DNA of 64,000 nt from Pyrocephalus nanus (taxonomy: Eukaryota; Chordata; Aves; Passeriformes; Tyrannidae), in contig CM076266.1 of the NCBI GenBank assembly GCA_038380795.1, positions 10,996,001 through 11,060,000 on the forward strand, written 5' to 3'. Under the pieces are notes generated by a model. That model searched no databases, was not told the origin of the DNA, and worked only from the letters and a program-made list of their open reading frames with translations. A program made the translations under genes and the position numbers. The stretch's first letter is position 1, and each line of letters starts with the position of its first letter. Positions 49,930-61,164 of this stretch are shown here, one piece after another.

Positions 49930-52900
49930 GGATAACTTCACACACCTTGACTTACAGCCTGTGGAGAAATGCACATCACACCAGTGTTCAGACACCTACT
50001 CCGGCCTAGGTGAATCAGACAGGTAGGAGGGTTTAAGGTGTAAGTCCTGACATGAACACCTCTTCCCTGTGCTGTCTGGGGAGCTGTGACTCCACTCATG
50101 ACCCACCATAACCGCTGATCCCAGCCAGTACATCAAAACCTCTATTCCTGTTCTTGCGAGATAGACAGGTCTCTCTCAGTGCTGGAGGTACCCAAGCAAG
50201 AAGTCCAAGCTTTGCAGGATTTGTGACAATTCACTTCACTCAGGTTCTCTCAAAAGAGGAGAGCTGAAGGGCAGTCCAAATAGTTTATTAACTGGAAGAC
50301 TGATGGTGACTATAAGAGTATGACGGGAAGAGAGAGTATGAAACTGGATGCCAGGTTGCACACCTTAATTATACATTACTGTTTAAATTTCCATGCCTAA
50401 GCAATATAATGTAGAGTTAGTAATAAACAGAAATGGAGAAAAATGAAACTAGCTGGAAAAAAAAGGAGCCTATCCTTATTTCAGCTAAGGACTTCAAATG
50501 AGTGACTTTAGGAAAAAATTGTTGTAAAAGTTATCAAAATCTGAATACTAAGCCCATGTGTACTACGGGTAGCCAGTACTTTTTCCTTGAAAACCTATTT
50601 AGATGAAGTTTAATAGATATGAGATGTATTTTTTCCTTTTCCCTCTCTTTTTTAACATTTGGAGTAGCTTGATTTTCAGTTACATGATAATACAAAAATT
50701 GTAAGTGAAACAAATTTAAAAAATCGCTACATTGTAGAAGTGAAAATATGTAAAATTATGTTGAACGGGCTAAGATGTCCCGAGAAATGCAGCAAAGATT
50801 GTTGCAGCATTTACAGGGGATGCTCCTCCCAGAGCAAAAAGGTCCTGCTGAGCAGCACAGCAAGTGGAAGAAGCAAGGTCCAGACTCTGCACTTCCCAGA
50901 ATACGCACAAACTCTTGAAGAAGAGGCCACCTGGCTGCCAGATTCCCTGTTTCCAGCTGCACTGTCCATTCCCTAAGGAGCTGTGGATACTGCAAGCAGC
51001 AGACCATGGTAGAGACCTTTGCAATTTGCTGCTTGGGAGCAGACATGCCCTATAGGCTCCTGAGAGGGGACAAGGATGCAGCAGCCACTATTTTTCTCCC
51101 ATCCTCTCCATCCCATTTCTGTTTCCTTTTGCTCCCTCTTGCCTGTGTAGGTAGAGAAAAAAAAAAAAGGGGGGCCTTTAGAATTTAGAAGATAAAAGAT
51201 GCTCAAGGGCGTTAAAGCAGGACATGAATGCAATCGTGTGGCTGTGCAGGTGAGACTCCAGAGCCTTCTGCCGCAAAATGCCTGCACTAATCCACTCTTG
51301 CCCTACTTACAAGGACCTGTCAGTGTGGTTATTTGCAGCAAAAGCCACTTTAGCTTTGGGGCCAAACATCACAGGGTGGTGATGAAGCAATGAGGGTAGG
51401 GATCCATATTCAGTGTATCAAGTTTGCCAGAAAAATGCCTCGCTGCAGACAGGTTCTCCTGTCTGCTTTTCATATTCCTGCACATGAAATAGCCCAGGCT
51501 GGGTAACACTGTGGTGCTGCATAGCTAGAGCTTAAGGCAATGCTAAGAGGATTTTGCCCCCTCACTAAACTGCAACAGAACTGGAGGAATTTGGGATGCA
51601 GTATTCTCTGCTATGGATAAGCCACAGCAGCCAAGTTACATCTCCCACAGGAGAAGCTCCACCTCACACCTCATTTCTTCCAGACCCCATACCTAGTCTG
51701 ATGGGGGTTCACTGTGCAACACGCCAACAATAAGCAACATCCAACTCCCTGATGAGCATGAGGTAAACATTTCAAAGCTGCTTAGACAATAGTCTCTCTA
51801 ATGGGGAAAATACCTAGATGCCAAAGACTGCAAATCACTGTAATTAGTAAGTCTGTATATGCCACACAAACCAGCAGCAGTCACTGGGGATGGAACAAAA
51901 CTTTCTGAAAGATGTTTGTATGGACATATTAAAACATAATTCAGCAGCTCTGACTCTTGAGGGGAGTAGAGATACAGCTCATCACCAGGAACAGTTTTGA
52001 TTTTAATAGTGTTTCCTGTGTCTGTAATAAACTGAAAAAAAACATGGAATGAAAATCTCCCCAAAGCAGGGTGTCTGAAACCTCATTCCGCCTTTGAATG
52101 TTTCAGTCCTGGCCCAGACTGGTCATAGTTTGTTTTTATGGCATTAACTTGTTCACAGACCTTCTGGAAGGCCTCTACTGTATGGATTTCTTTCTGTGCC
52201 CAGTGTCCCAATCCACTTTCTTCAACCACTGGAAAATGCTTCAAGGTGTAACAGATTATTATTAGTAATTTATTACAAGAATAAATAATTAATTATAAAA
52301 TTATATTTTTTATTTTCCTCGTTATTTAAAAATAGTTATTCTCTGACATTGAAATATTAAACCCACATTTTTACCCTTCTATGTCCTTTTAACATGGAAA
52401 ACAGTGAGTCTGCTGGGGCAAAACTCCCTTTGCTGCAAGGTGGCTATGAGGAGCGAGGAGCTGCAGTCCTGCTTACTTGGTGCACATCCTGGCACCAGCT
52501 GAGGGCAGTGGCACAGATCATCACAGCCTGGTTCCATCAGCACCCACGGGCAGAGAATAGGGCACCTCATCAGCCCTTTTTGGGGCAGGGATGCAGTGTC
52601 ACTGGCAGGTTCCTAGCCCACCAATTTCCTTGGCTGCAAAGAATTTTCAAGAGATTGAACCACAACCTCACCTGCATCATGGAGTGGCCCCAGGCTGGGA
52701 AATCTGGCACCTGAGAAGAGAATTGTCCGAAACAGTGACCAGACATAAAAATGAAGACCTTCATTTCTCTGTGCTGACAGCTTTGTCATCAGTAAAATAC
52801 AGATGCAAATACTTACCGCAGAGGATTAAGGAAGGCTAAAATGACCATGGGCTGCTTGTACACAATATAGTTTTCACCCTAATCTTTTCAGTTTGGAAAA

Positions 52901-53630
52901 CTTCCAAAAATTAAATGATGAGTAAATTCTTCCCATAGCAGCCATGTGGATTTCAAAGACTTGCAGAGTTTTTGATGAAAGACTACCATCTTCTAAAATG
53001 AATGCTACAAGGCCATGTCGTGAGAAACCTTAACCAACTTCTTTGTGACATTAAAAATGTTTTATAGAGTAATCTTGCAGTAACTGCATTGTAGAGAATT
53101 AAGGCAGTACTGAAAAATACTACAGCATAGCTATTGCTATTATTTCAGCAATGTAATGTGTTAGAGTTTAAAGAAGTCATTATAGAAGTATAATTGGACT
53201 AAAATTTACATTTGCAGGCATATGTATGTTTAGTGTTACAACCTTTTCCTTTAGACCTGCAGCAGCAGTCACTGACCTTGTTAGGGTCAGTGGCTGAGGC
53301 TAAGGTGTAATAATAGTCAGAATAAGGAAAGTGTATTGAATTGCATTAACCTCTGGCTAGGTCTCCTACCAGATTTATCAGGTTTCAGTGATATCCAATT
53401 ACTTTACAAAAGGTGTTTCACTGCAATTTTCTATCAACTTATTTTTAAACACGCTTCTCAAAAGGCATTCAGATTTATTAGATATATCATCACTGCAAAA
53501 CTGAACACAATAGTTCAGGATGTAAATGCAGAAAAATGTATGAAAATACAGGAGGACTTTGGTACAGGCATATGCTTTCCAACACTTGGCCAGCAGTAGC
53601 AACAGTCAATTACAAATTTCTGAGATATGC
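49930..53630. other. Unique DNA with GC-richer patches, no gene recognised
   Basis: Patches at about 50760-51390 and 52400-52740 have a higher GC content than their neighbours and open frames of 60-106 codons on both strands. None resembles a known protein. They may be old unclassified repeats or conserved blocks. The remainder is AT-rich. Confidence 0.4.
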
Positions 53631-53634
53631 AATT

Positions 53635-55100
53635 ATAGAATCATAGAATCATAGCAGTATCCAGGTTGGAAAGGACCTCTGAGATCATCAAGCCTAACAC
53701 TTGATCCCCCACCACTGTGGTTACCAGACCATACCATTAAGTGCCACATCCAGTCTCATCTTAAAAACCTCCAGGGACGTTGAATCCACCACCTACCTGG
53801 GCAGCCCATTCAAATGCCCCTCTCTGTAAACAATTTCTTCCTAATATCCTAATAAACCCCCCCTGGCAGAGCTTAAGATCATGCCTTCTTGTCTTACTGA
53901 TAGTTGCCGGGGAGAAGAGACTGACACCCACCTGGCTACAACCTCCTTTCAGGCAGTTGTAGAGAGTGATGAGGTCTCCCCTGGGCCTCCTCTTCTTCAG
54001 ACTAAACAACCCCAGATCCCTCAGCCACTCCTCATAGGACTTATGTTTGAGTCCCTTCACCAGCCTGGTTGCTCTTCTCTGGACCTGCTCCAGCACCTCA
54101 ATATCCTTCCTGAACTGAGGGGCCCAGAGCTGGACACAGCACTCCAGGTGTGGCCTCACCAGTACTGAGTACAGGGGAAGAATCACTTCCCTGCTCCTGC
54201 TGGCCACACCGTTCCTTATACAGGCCAGGATGCCACTGGCCTTCTTGGCCACCTGGGCACACTGCTGGTTTATGTCCAGCTTCCTGTCAATCCAAACTCC
54301 CAAGTCCTTTTCTGCCTGGTCTGCAGCCACTCTGTACCCAGCCTGTAGCGCTGCAGGGGTTGTTGTGGCCAAAGTGCAGGACCCGGCACTTGGCCTTGTT
54401 GAACTTCATTCCTGTTGGAGTCAGACCATCTCTCCATCTTGTCCAGGTTCCTCTAGAGCCCTCCTGCCTTCCAGCTGATCGACATTCCCCCACAGCTTGG
54501 TGTCATCTGTAAATTTACTAATGGTGGACTCAATCCCCTCATCTAAATCATCAGTAAAGATGTTAAACAGGACTGGGCCCAGCACTGATCCCTGGGGGAC
54601 ACCAACAGTGACCGGCCGCCAGCTGGATGCAGCCCTGTTCACCAGCACTCTCTGGGCCCGGCCCTCCAGCCATTTCCTAACCCAGCACAGAGTGCCCCTG
54701 TCCAAGCCATGGGCTGCCAGCTTTTTCAGGAGTATATTATGGGAGACAGTGTCAAAGGCATTGCTGAAGTCCAGATAAACACATCCACAGCCTTCCCCTC
54801 ATCCACCAGGCAGGTCACTTGATCATAAAAGGAGATCAGGTTGGTCAGACAGAACCTGCCCCTCCTAAACCCATGCTGGCTGGGTTTGATCCCTTGGCCA
54901 TCCTGTGTGATTGCACTCAGGATGATCTGCTCCATAACCTCGTCAGGCACTGAGGTCAGGCTGGCAGGCCTGTCGTTTCCTGGGTCCTCCTTCCAGCCCT
55001 TTTTCTGGATTGGCATGACATTTGCCAACTTCCAGTCATCTGGGACCTCCCCAGTGAGCCAGGACTGTAAGGCCCTACAGCTCCTACTGAGCAGCCTACA
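53635..55100 (-). mobile_element. CR1 LINE, 5'-truncated, RT remnant plus 3' end
   Basis: The copy reads leftward. Its 3' end is at 53635, where the plus strand shows TAGAATCATAGAATCATAG, the complement of the CR1 terminal repeat. It is followed by the CAGGTTGGAAAGGACCTCTG tail phrase. RT peptides follow in order on the minus strand: GEVPDDWKLANVMPIQKKG near 55060-55000, QHGFRRGRFCLTNLISFYDQ near 54875-54820, [20 protein letters not shown] near 54600-54540, [12 protein letters not shown] near 54525-54485, [13 protein letters not shown] near 54390-54350, and [20 protein letters not shown] then [20 protein letters not shown] near 54310-54140. About 1.46 kb remain; the endonuclease and start of the RT are missing. 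Confidence 0.92.
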
Positions 55101-55112
55101 ACAGACAGACAC
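53761..55112 (-). pseudogene. Broken CR1 ORF2 reverse transcriptase
   Basis: The RT frame is split over at least four reading segments: 54726-55112, 54421-54705, a short segment within 54287-54493, and 53761-54372. There are therefore several indels. One is near 54780, where the frame shifts just before the first catalytic Asp block (the [15 protein letters not shown] block continues in another frame). The second catalytic block reads FTDD where CR1 normally has FADD; both Asp residues remain. The C-terminal end ([18 protein letters not shown]) is intact. Its activity is certainly lost through the frameshifts and 5' truncation. Confidence 0.85.
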
Positions 55113-55517
55113 AGAATCACAGACTCACAGAACATGCCAAGTTGGAAGAGACCCACAAGGATCACTGAGTCCAGCTCCTGGCCCTGCACAGGACCATCCC
55201 CAAGAGTCACACAGGACCATGTACCCAAGAGTATCATCCAAACTCTCCTCAAACTCTGTCAGATTTGGTGCTGTGACCTCTGGTGCTGGCTCCTTGGGGA
55301 GCCTGTTCCAGTGCCCAACCCCACTATAGGTGAAGAACCTCTTTTTAATATCCAACCTAAACCTGTCCTGACACAACTTCAGGCCATTCTCTTGTGTTCT
55401 GTCCCTGGTCACCACAGAGAGGAGATCAGTGCCTGCCTCTCCTCTTCCCCTCACAAGGAAGTTGTAACTGCAATGAGGTGTCCCCTCAGTCTCCTCCAGG
55501 CTGAACAGACCAAGTGA
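55108..55517 (-). mobile_element. Second CR1 LINE 3' fragment, different subfamily
   Basis: The plus strand begins CAGAATCACAGACTCACAGA, the complement of a CR1 3' terminus. A tail follows with AAGTTGGAAGAGACCCACAA, then the C-terminal end of ORF2. On the minus strand this reads TGTDLLSVVTRDRTQENGLK-like sequence, then KKRFFTYSGVGHWNRLPKE, a hallmark of the CR1 RT C-terminal region. The tail sequence differs from that of the neighbouring copy, so it is another subfamily. It ends abruptly near 55517. Its 3' end abuts the truncated 5' end of the first copy in the same orientation. Confidence 0.88.
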
Positions 55518-55519
55518 CT

Positions 55520-58500
55520 ATAATGAAGATCATAAAAAGTATTCTTTGTCCCTGTACATGCTTCTAATAAAACATCTGATACTATGATTTGCTTGTGGGA
55601 AGCTGTCTGTAGTGCACAGTATGGCAGAGGTCAGAGAAGATACATACTGCAGGTAGAGAAAAGCAAATAACATAAAGTATTATTAAACACTTTTGTGAAT
55701 TTTATTTTTTATATGATAGCTAATTGATGTAGAATAGTTTCAGTCTAGCTTGAAGTTCTGACTGCTGTTTCTCCTGATGGATACACTAAGCAGCTGTTTG
55801 GTCCCTTTCTGTTTCATGCTGGGGTGGCTAAACGTAGACGGACATCACTTGATGACTGCTCTTGTAGATTTTCCTATGACACTAGACTATTCTATCATCA
55901 AAGAATTGGTACAGGGTTTGAACATCTTTGGTCTCACGTCTGGCCTTAACTGACAATAAAGATCCTGTCTTTAGCTAAGTCACCTAAATACCTAGGTTCT
56001 GCAAAATGACAGCAAGATATATTGCTCCCAGTAATTTCTGTTTCACTATTTTGTCAGTAAACTATTGAGGTAAATGCTGCCTTTTGATTGTGTCTTGGTG
56101 CAGCTCCTAAAAATATGGATCCTCAACTCTTGCTTGAGATGTCTACATGACATTATAATGTGAATAAGGAAGTGTCATGGAGCTATTACTGCAATCAGAG
56201 ATCTAAATAAGTATCCACCAACACTACTGAAAAAACAATAGCAGTTCCCAAATTAAAAAATAAACTCCTTCAATTTTTATGAGTAAGGGAAAGTTATAAT
56301 CCAATGCAGTCAATACTATTACAGGTTTATCCTTTTCCTCCCACATAAATTTCCCCATAATTTTATTTCTTCTGCAGTACAACTTATTTTTCTTCATTTT
56401 CCTCAGATAGGAAAGCAGAGGTGTCAAAGCCTCTACCTGCAGAGAAGAGAGATACCTAGAGGTGCTTGCATGTAGGGCTTCTACAGCAACTGAGTTGTTG
56501 AAGGAGAATGATGTCAGTAAACAAGTCGGGGAAAGCTGAGCAGCAGCAAAGACAGATGAAAGATCCAAAACATGCATCAAGAGGAGGGGGGTATTCAAGA
56601 TACACAGAGAGAATAGTAATTAATCTATGTGTCTCCTTTTCTCTAGAAGTCCCAAAAAATCATCTAATATCTCTGGATGATTCAGCAGATGAAAAGTCTC
56701 AATCCAGACTCAATATACAGATGAAAGTTACCTTAAGATCCTGGGTAAACCTGTTAAAGCCCAACATGTCTATCTCAAGGGTGTATCTATCTTGTACCTT
56801 CCCTTCATATAAGAAATAGATAAACTCACTGTACTTAATAGCAATTCCCTCCAAAGCAACTTGGTGACTCTGCCAATTAATTAGTAGTACCTATGCAGCT
56901 TAAAGGCCTTGTCTCTGCCCTCTGTCCAAAACCCTCTTCCTTTATTTTTTCTCACTAAATCTATATTCAGGTATTAATTTCGGTGTGTCATACCAGTAAA
57001 GATCAGTTTTACATGAGGATGACAATGACAGGCAACCACTGAAGCTTTAAAACACAAGTGCTGAATCAAATAAAACCTTAGCCAAAGTGACACGAGTTAT
57101 TTTAAAACAATGAACTTCTCTTTACTGCTGGACAGTTTCTGAATAAAATTTGCGGATGTAAAGTCTGCCAAACTTAGTGGTAGAGGAATATTCAGTGGGA
57201 ATACAGTTTTAAGTCTGTCATTTAATCACAAGGGTGCAGACCTAAGTCTAGATTCATCCTATTTGATTTTGACATACGACTCAGTTCAAGACTTAAGTGA
57301 AGAGTCTTGTTACCCTGTGCTCCTTGGCACACAACTGGAGATAGGCCTTCAGATGGTAGCGCCGAGTTTATTTTGGAAACATCTTTCTATTTTAACACAA
57401 GTGACTTGAATAGTGAGTGAAACTATGGAAACATGGGATTTCTCAGCATTTCTTCTAAAACTAGCCAAAATTGGTAAAAGTAGACCTTGTCTTAAAAATA
57501 GGTAAAATTTTATGGCTGTGAATTATTTCTCCCTAGATTTTATTAGAAACCAAATTGAGTATAAAAATGTAAGTGGGACAAAAGAGAGTGAGGTTGAAAT
57601 TACATCTGTAAAATAAAAACTATTCTCCTGAATCCTGGGTCATAAAATATACATTTCCATATATAAAATCAGTTTCATAAACATCCTTTTCAAATGTTCG
57701 ATTCCTATTACATCTTTATCAAAGTGGAAACAGTTAAAGAAAATTATACATCAGTGCTTGACTTAATTTTCTTCTTATCTCTTTTTTTTTTTTCTTCCCC
57801 AGAAAGAAGTATTAGGATCATATGTAAGATGCTTTATTTAGAATCTGAAAATTTATTTTATGTTTTTCTGTTGACAACCAGAAGCAATGGGTAGAAAAAA
57901 AATAGCAGAACAAAGAGCTCCCTAGAGATATTTCACGTTTGCTGACTTACTACATCATCACATATGACACTACATTATTAGTTTCAGCAAATACTGAAAT
58001 AGCACAAGAAAGCTTTCTTGCTCTTTTATCTTCACCATTGTTCTTGGATTTAAACAAGTGACATAAAAAGTTTTGGGAAAAACTAGAAATATAGAAAAAT
58101 CATAATTTAGAGTGGTGTTTATTGTACAAGATGCCTCCTTAATTATATACTTCTATGTAGTTTCCTTGAGCTCAGAGGACAATTTGGATAGAAAATATGT
58201 TTTATACTGATAGCCCCGACCCAGGGCCCACCAGGTTTTTAGGGAATTTTAGCAGGAATCTTCCTTTCTCTTTTTTCATCTGCTGAAGTGACTCTTCTCA
58301 CGCAGAGAGATTCGAATTGTGGCCTGATTTGTATCAGGCTGAGCTCTGCTGTTGTCTGAGAAGCCCCCTCCACAATACAGCACATTTTCCAACCATGTCT
58401 TATTTTCGAGTTAGCTATTTTTAGATTCCTTTCAAAAATACAAATATTAGCAACTATCAAAATTAGGGTAATCACCTACAATATTATCTGTGTGGGGTCT

Positions 58501-60440
58501 CAAAACAGCGGTGAGCAGCTTGCCCTGCCTCAGTCCCCTGTACTTTGCAGTACCACTGACATATAGATGACCTCTCCTCACCCAACCTTGCTTGCTTGGG
58601 TTTATTTGATTCCTTTGGCCTTGACCTGAGCTGTAAATTTTTGAAGTGACACTGTGTTGTTCTGTATTGCAGGAACAGTGAAAGGTAAATGTCTGGGTGT
58701 GCTATGACTTTCATGACCTTCCGACTGGGAATTGAAGCATAATACTCCACCAAAAAATCCTACCAAAACAACAATTCCAGACTTGGCTGATAGCTCAGTA
58801 TCATCTACTTTGATGCAATAATAAATAAAATTATAATACTTTGCATTACTGTAGATACTGAAAATTTCTGAACTGACAATTGTTATGTGTTAATTAATGT
58901 TGAAACTGTGAAATGATTAACAGCAAGCTGAGGCATGACTGGGTTTTTTTTCAGAATTAACTTTCAAAAGTAGCTATGATAATTCTTGGGTTTTTTTAGG
59001 TATAACTACTTGATTTTTCTCACCCTGAGTACAAAGACAAAGACAAAATTCTCATTTACCAATATTTTACTGGGATTAAATTATTTTCCTACAGGGTGTG
59101 ACTTTCATATGCACTGATGTAATTTCTTTAAAATGCTGTGTGTGACAGAAAGAGAAGACAAAATGAAGCAAATGGATCAGTATGTTAACCAATACCATAA
59201 ACTGAAAGGAAGGATAGAGAATAATCAGGAATATATATGTTACAATTTAAAATAAGAATAATTAGGATGGATTTATTTTAAATTCATGGTACAATTTACT
59301 GTGCTCATCTCAGACACTTTCTTCTCTTTCTTTTCTTCCTATACCCATTGAAAGATTTAAACACCTTACTTGTAAGTAATAAGCATTGATTCAGCATCCC
59401 TCATGAAATGATGCATGATTTTACTCCATCACAGATAATTTCAGAAACATTTTGCTGCCTGCTTTTATCTGCACTCTACTTGTGGAGAGGATTTGAAAAG
59501 GTTTGCGTAGTTGCCTGCTCTGCAGTAATGTGAGGATTTTGTTATCCCGCTGAGCTACCATCATTGGTTCAGATAGCTTGGATTCCTTCCTTCTGCAGCC
59601 AAAATCTCACAAAACCTCTCCCTGAAACACAAAGGTACAAGAGAGAAAGGGCAAATGAATCACCAAACCTTTCAAGAGGCTATTTATATTCCTTCTGGAA
59701 CACTGCAATTAGTGCTTTTCTTAGCCTCATCTGATCACCTTGTTGTCTTCTGCTTGTGCAACCACTTAAATAGTTTTTAGACAGAGATCTTCAGCTACTT
59801 CTGATATCAGATCCAGTCCATCTTCCAGCCAAAGACATTAGACCAGTACTACTGACTTGAACACAAACAGTATTAAGCATTGCATCTCTTTAGCCCCCAG
59901 CAAAATACTGTCATCTCAGTCAGGTTCACACATATGCACACATACTACTGCCCAGCTGTGGATGTTATCTTCCTTGCATGTGCCAGCAGTGATTGCTGAG
60001 ACACCAGCTTGCATTTGTGGGAGACACCCTCAGATTCACAGACACACTTGCACCCTCTGACAATCTCATTCATTACACCAGGGAAATAGAAAACCTAGTG
60101 CAATACTGAAAACACTGACATTCATCTAATATAATTTCCCTTTCTCAGTCTTTCCTCAAGCCTCTATGCTAAAACACCCACCCACTAATCGTGGAAATTA
60201 ATGCCAAATGGTTGGCAGAAGGATCTAGGTATCCAGTTCCTTGTGGCTATCTAGGAGGTAATCACAGTGACTTGAATTTACCAAGTGTTGTTCTTATTCC
60301 AGCACAAGGACAGTCTCTCTGAGATCCTCTTGTACTGGGTTTCCCATGGGGGTGTCGAGATCCTTGTCTGGGGCTGCCAGCTGCTGGGGACAGCTGCCCA
60401 GAGCCCTCAGCAAGACCCTGCTGGCTGCTGGCCCCTCGAA
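55520..60440. other. AT-rich desert, no gene seen
   Basis: Unique sequence with short chance ORFs on both strands, the longest 124 codons at 56224-56598 minus and 103 codons at 56508-56819 plus. No recognisable domain was seen. Confidence 0.45.
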
Positions 60441-60445
60441 AGGGG

Positions 60446-60783
60446 CATCATCCCCTGGCAGGAGTATCAATCCTGGCAGAGTCCCTGGCAAGGGTACCAG
60501 GCCCTCTAAGGGACATCAGTGCCTGTAAGAAGCATCAGTGCCTATCAGGAGCATCACTGCTCAGCAGGAATATCAGTCACAACAAGAGGTGTCAGACTTC
60601 AGCAGGGCCTTGACAGGAGGAACAGTCTTTACTCAAGGCATCAGTCCCTCTCAGTGGTATCTGCCCCTATAGGAGGTATCTGTCCCCATATGAGGTATCG
60701 GTCCCTATATGAAGTATTGGTCCCCGGCAGGGATATCAGTCCTGGGCTATCAGTCCCATGCAGGGGTATCGGTCCGTGTGAGG
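60446..60783 (+). repeat. Degenerate 19-bp minisatellite
   Basis: A tandem array with unit (C/T)ATC(A/G)GTCCC...AGG. Clear 19-bp units start at 60446, 60514, 60533 and 60552, and from about 60637 onward (for example CATCAGTCCCTCTCAGTGG, TATCTGCCCCTATAGGAGG, TATCTGTCCCCATATGAGG, TATCGGTCCCTATATGAAG). A 14-bp short unit (TATCAGTCCTGGGC) and one diverged central stretch (about 60590-60636) interrupt it. At least eleven units can be recognised. The period is not a multiple of three, so the array is not a protein repeat. Confidence 0.85.
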
Positions 60784-61160
60784 ACAGTCGAGAGCGATCC
60801 ATGCAAATTGCAGCCCGAGTGCAATCAATAGACGTGACAAGCAGCCGGCGCTGGCAGCCGCGGACATAATGAAGGTGCGAGTGTGTAAACGGCGAACTGA
60901 TAACAACGCTATAGGAAATTACAGGGCAGTGCTGTATTGAATAAGTGCAGTGCAAAATGAGCTGCGGCTCGCAGGTCATGCTTCCCCGCTGCTGAAGTGT
61001 CTCCTGCTCTTGTCCTTTGTAATTGTAAGTGGCAGCACTGGCGGCTGAATGCGAGGAGGGCATGTATCCAGCCCTCATTTGTTCTGCATTACAATGCAGC
61101 CCTCGCCGCCGGCAGCTGATCCGGAGTGTCAGTGCCCACCTCCCAAGTGGCCCAAGAAAA
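60784..61160. promoter_or_regulatory. Strong candidate enhancer / CNE
   Basis: A roughly 375-bp block is rich in CpG and transcription-factor-like words in an AT-rich region. It holds the octamer ATGCAAAT at 60801-60808, GTGCAATCAATAGACGTGAC around 60819-60838, a TAATGA word near 60868, a CpG-bearing GTAAACGGCGAACTG near 60886, and TGTATTGAATAAG near 60932. A GC segment, CCCTCGCCGCCGGCAGCTGA, lies near 61099. The minus strand is open for 177 codons (60641-61174), but the peptide shows no domain and crosses the minisatellite, so I do not call it coding. Low CpG decay with mixed homeodomain, POU and CRE-like sites fits a constrained regulatory element. Confidence 0.5.
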
Positions 61161-61164
61161 CAGT

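Noticed and set aside
49754..49945. Minus-strand peptide with a 12-residue repeat
   Set aside because: The repeat is a by-product of a 36-bp DNA duplication. The frame is short and nothing else supports coding.
50740..51393. Cluster of overlapping frames on both strands, considered as a processed gene copy
   Set aside because: No frame matches a known protein, there is no poly(A) tail or flanking duplication, and frames on both strands are equally open.
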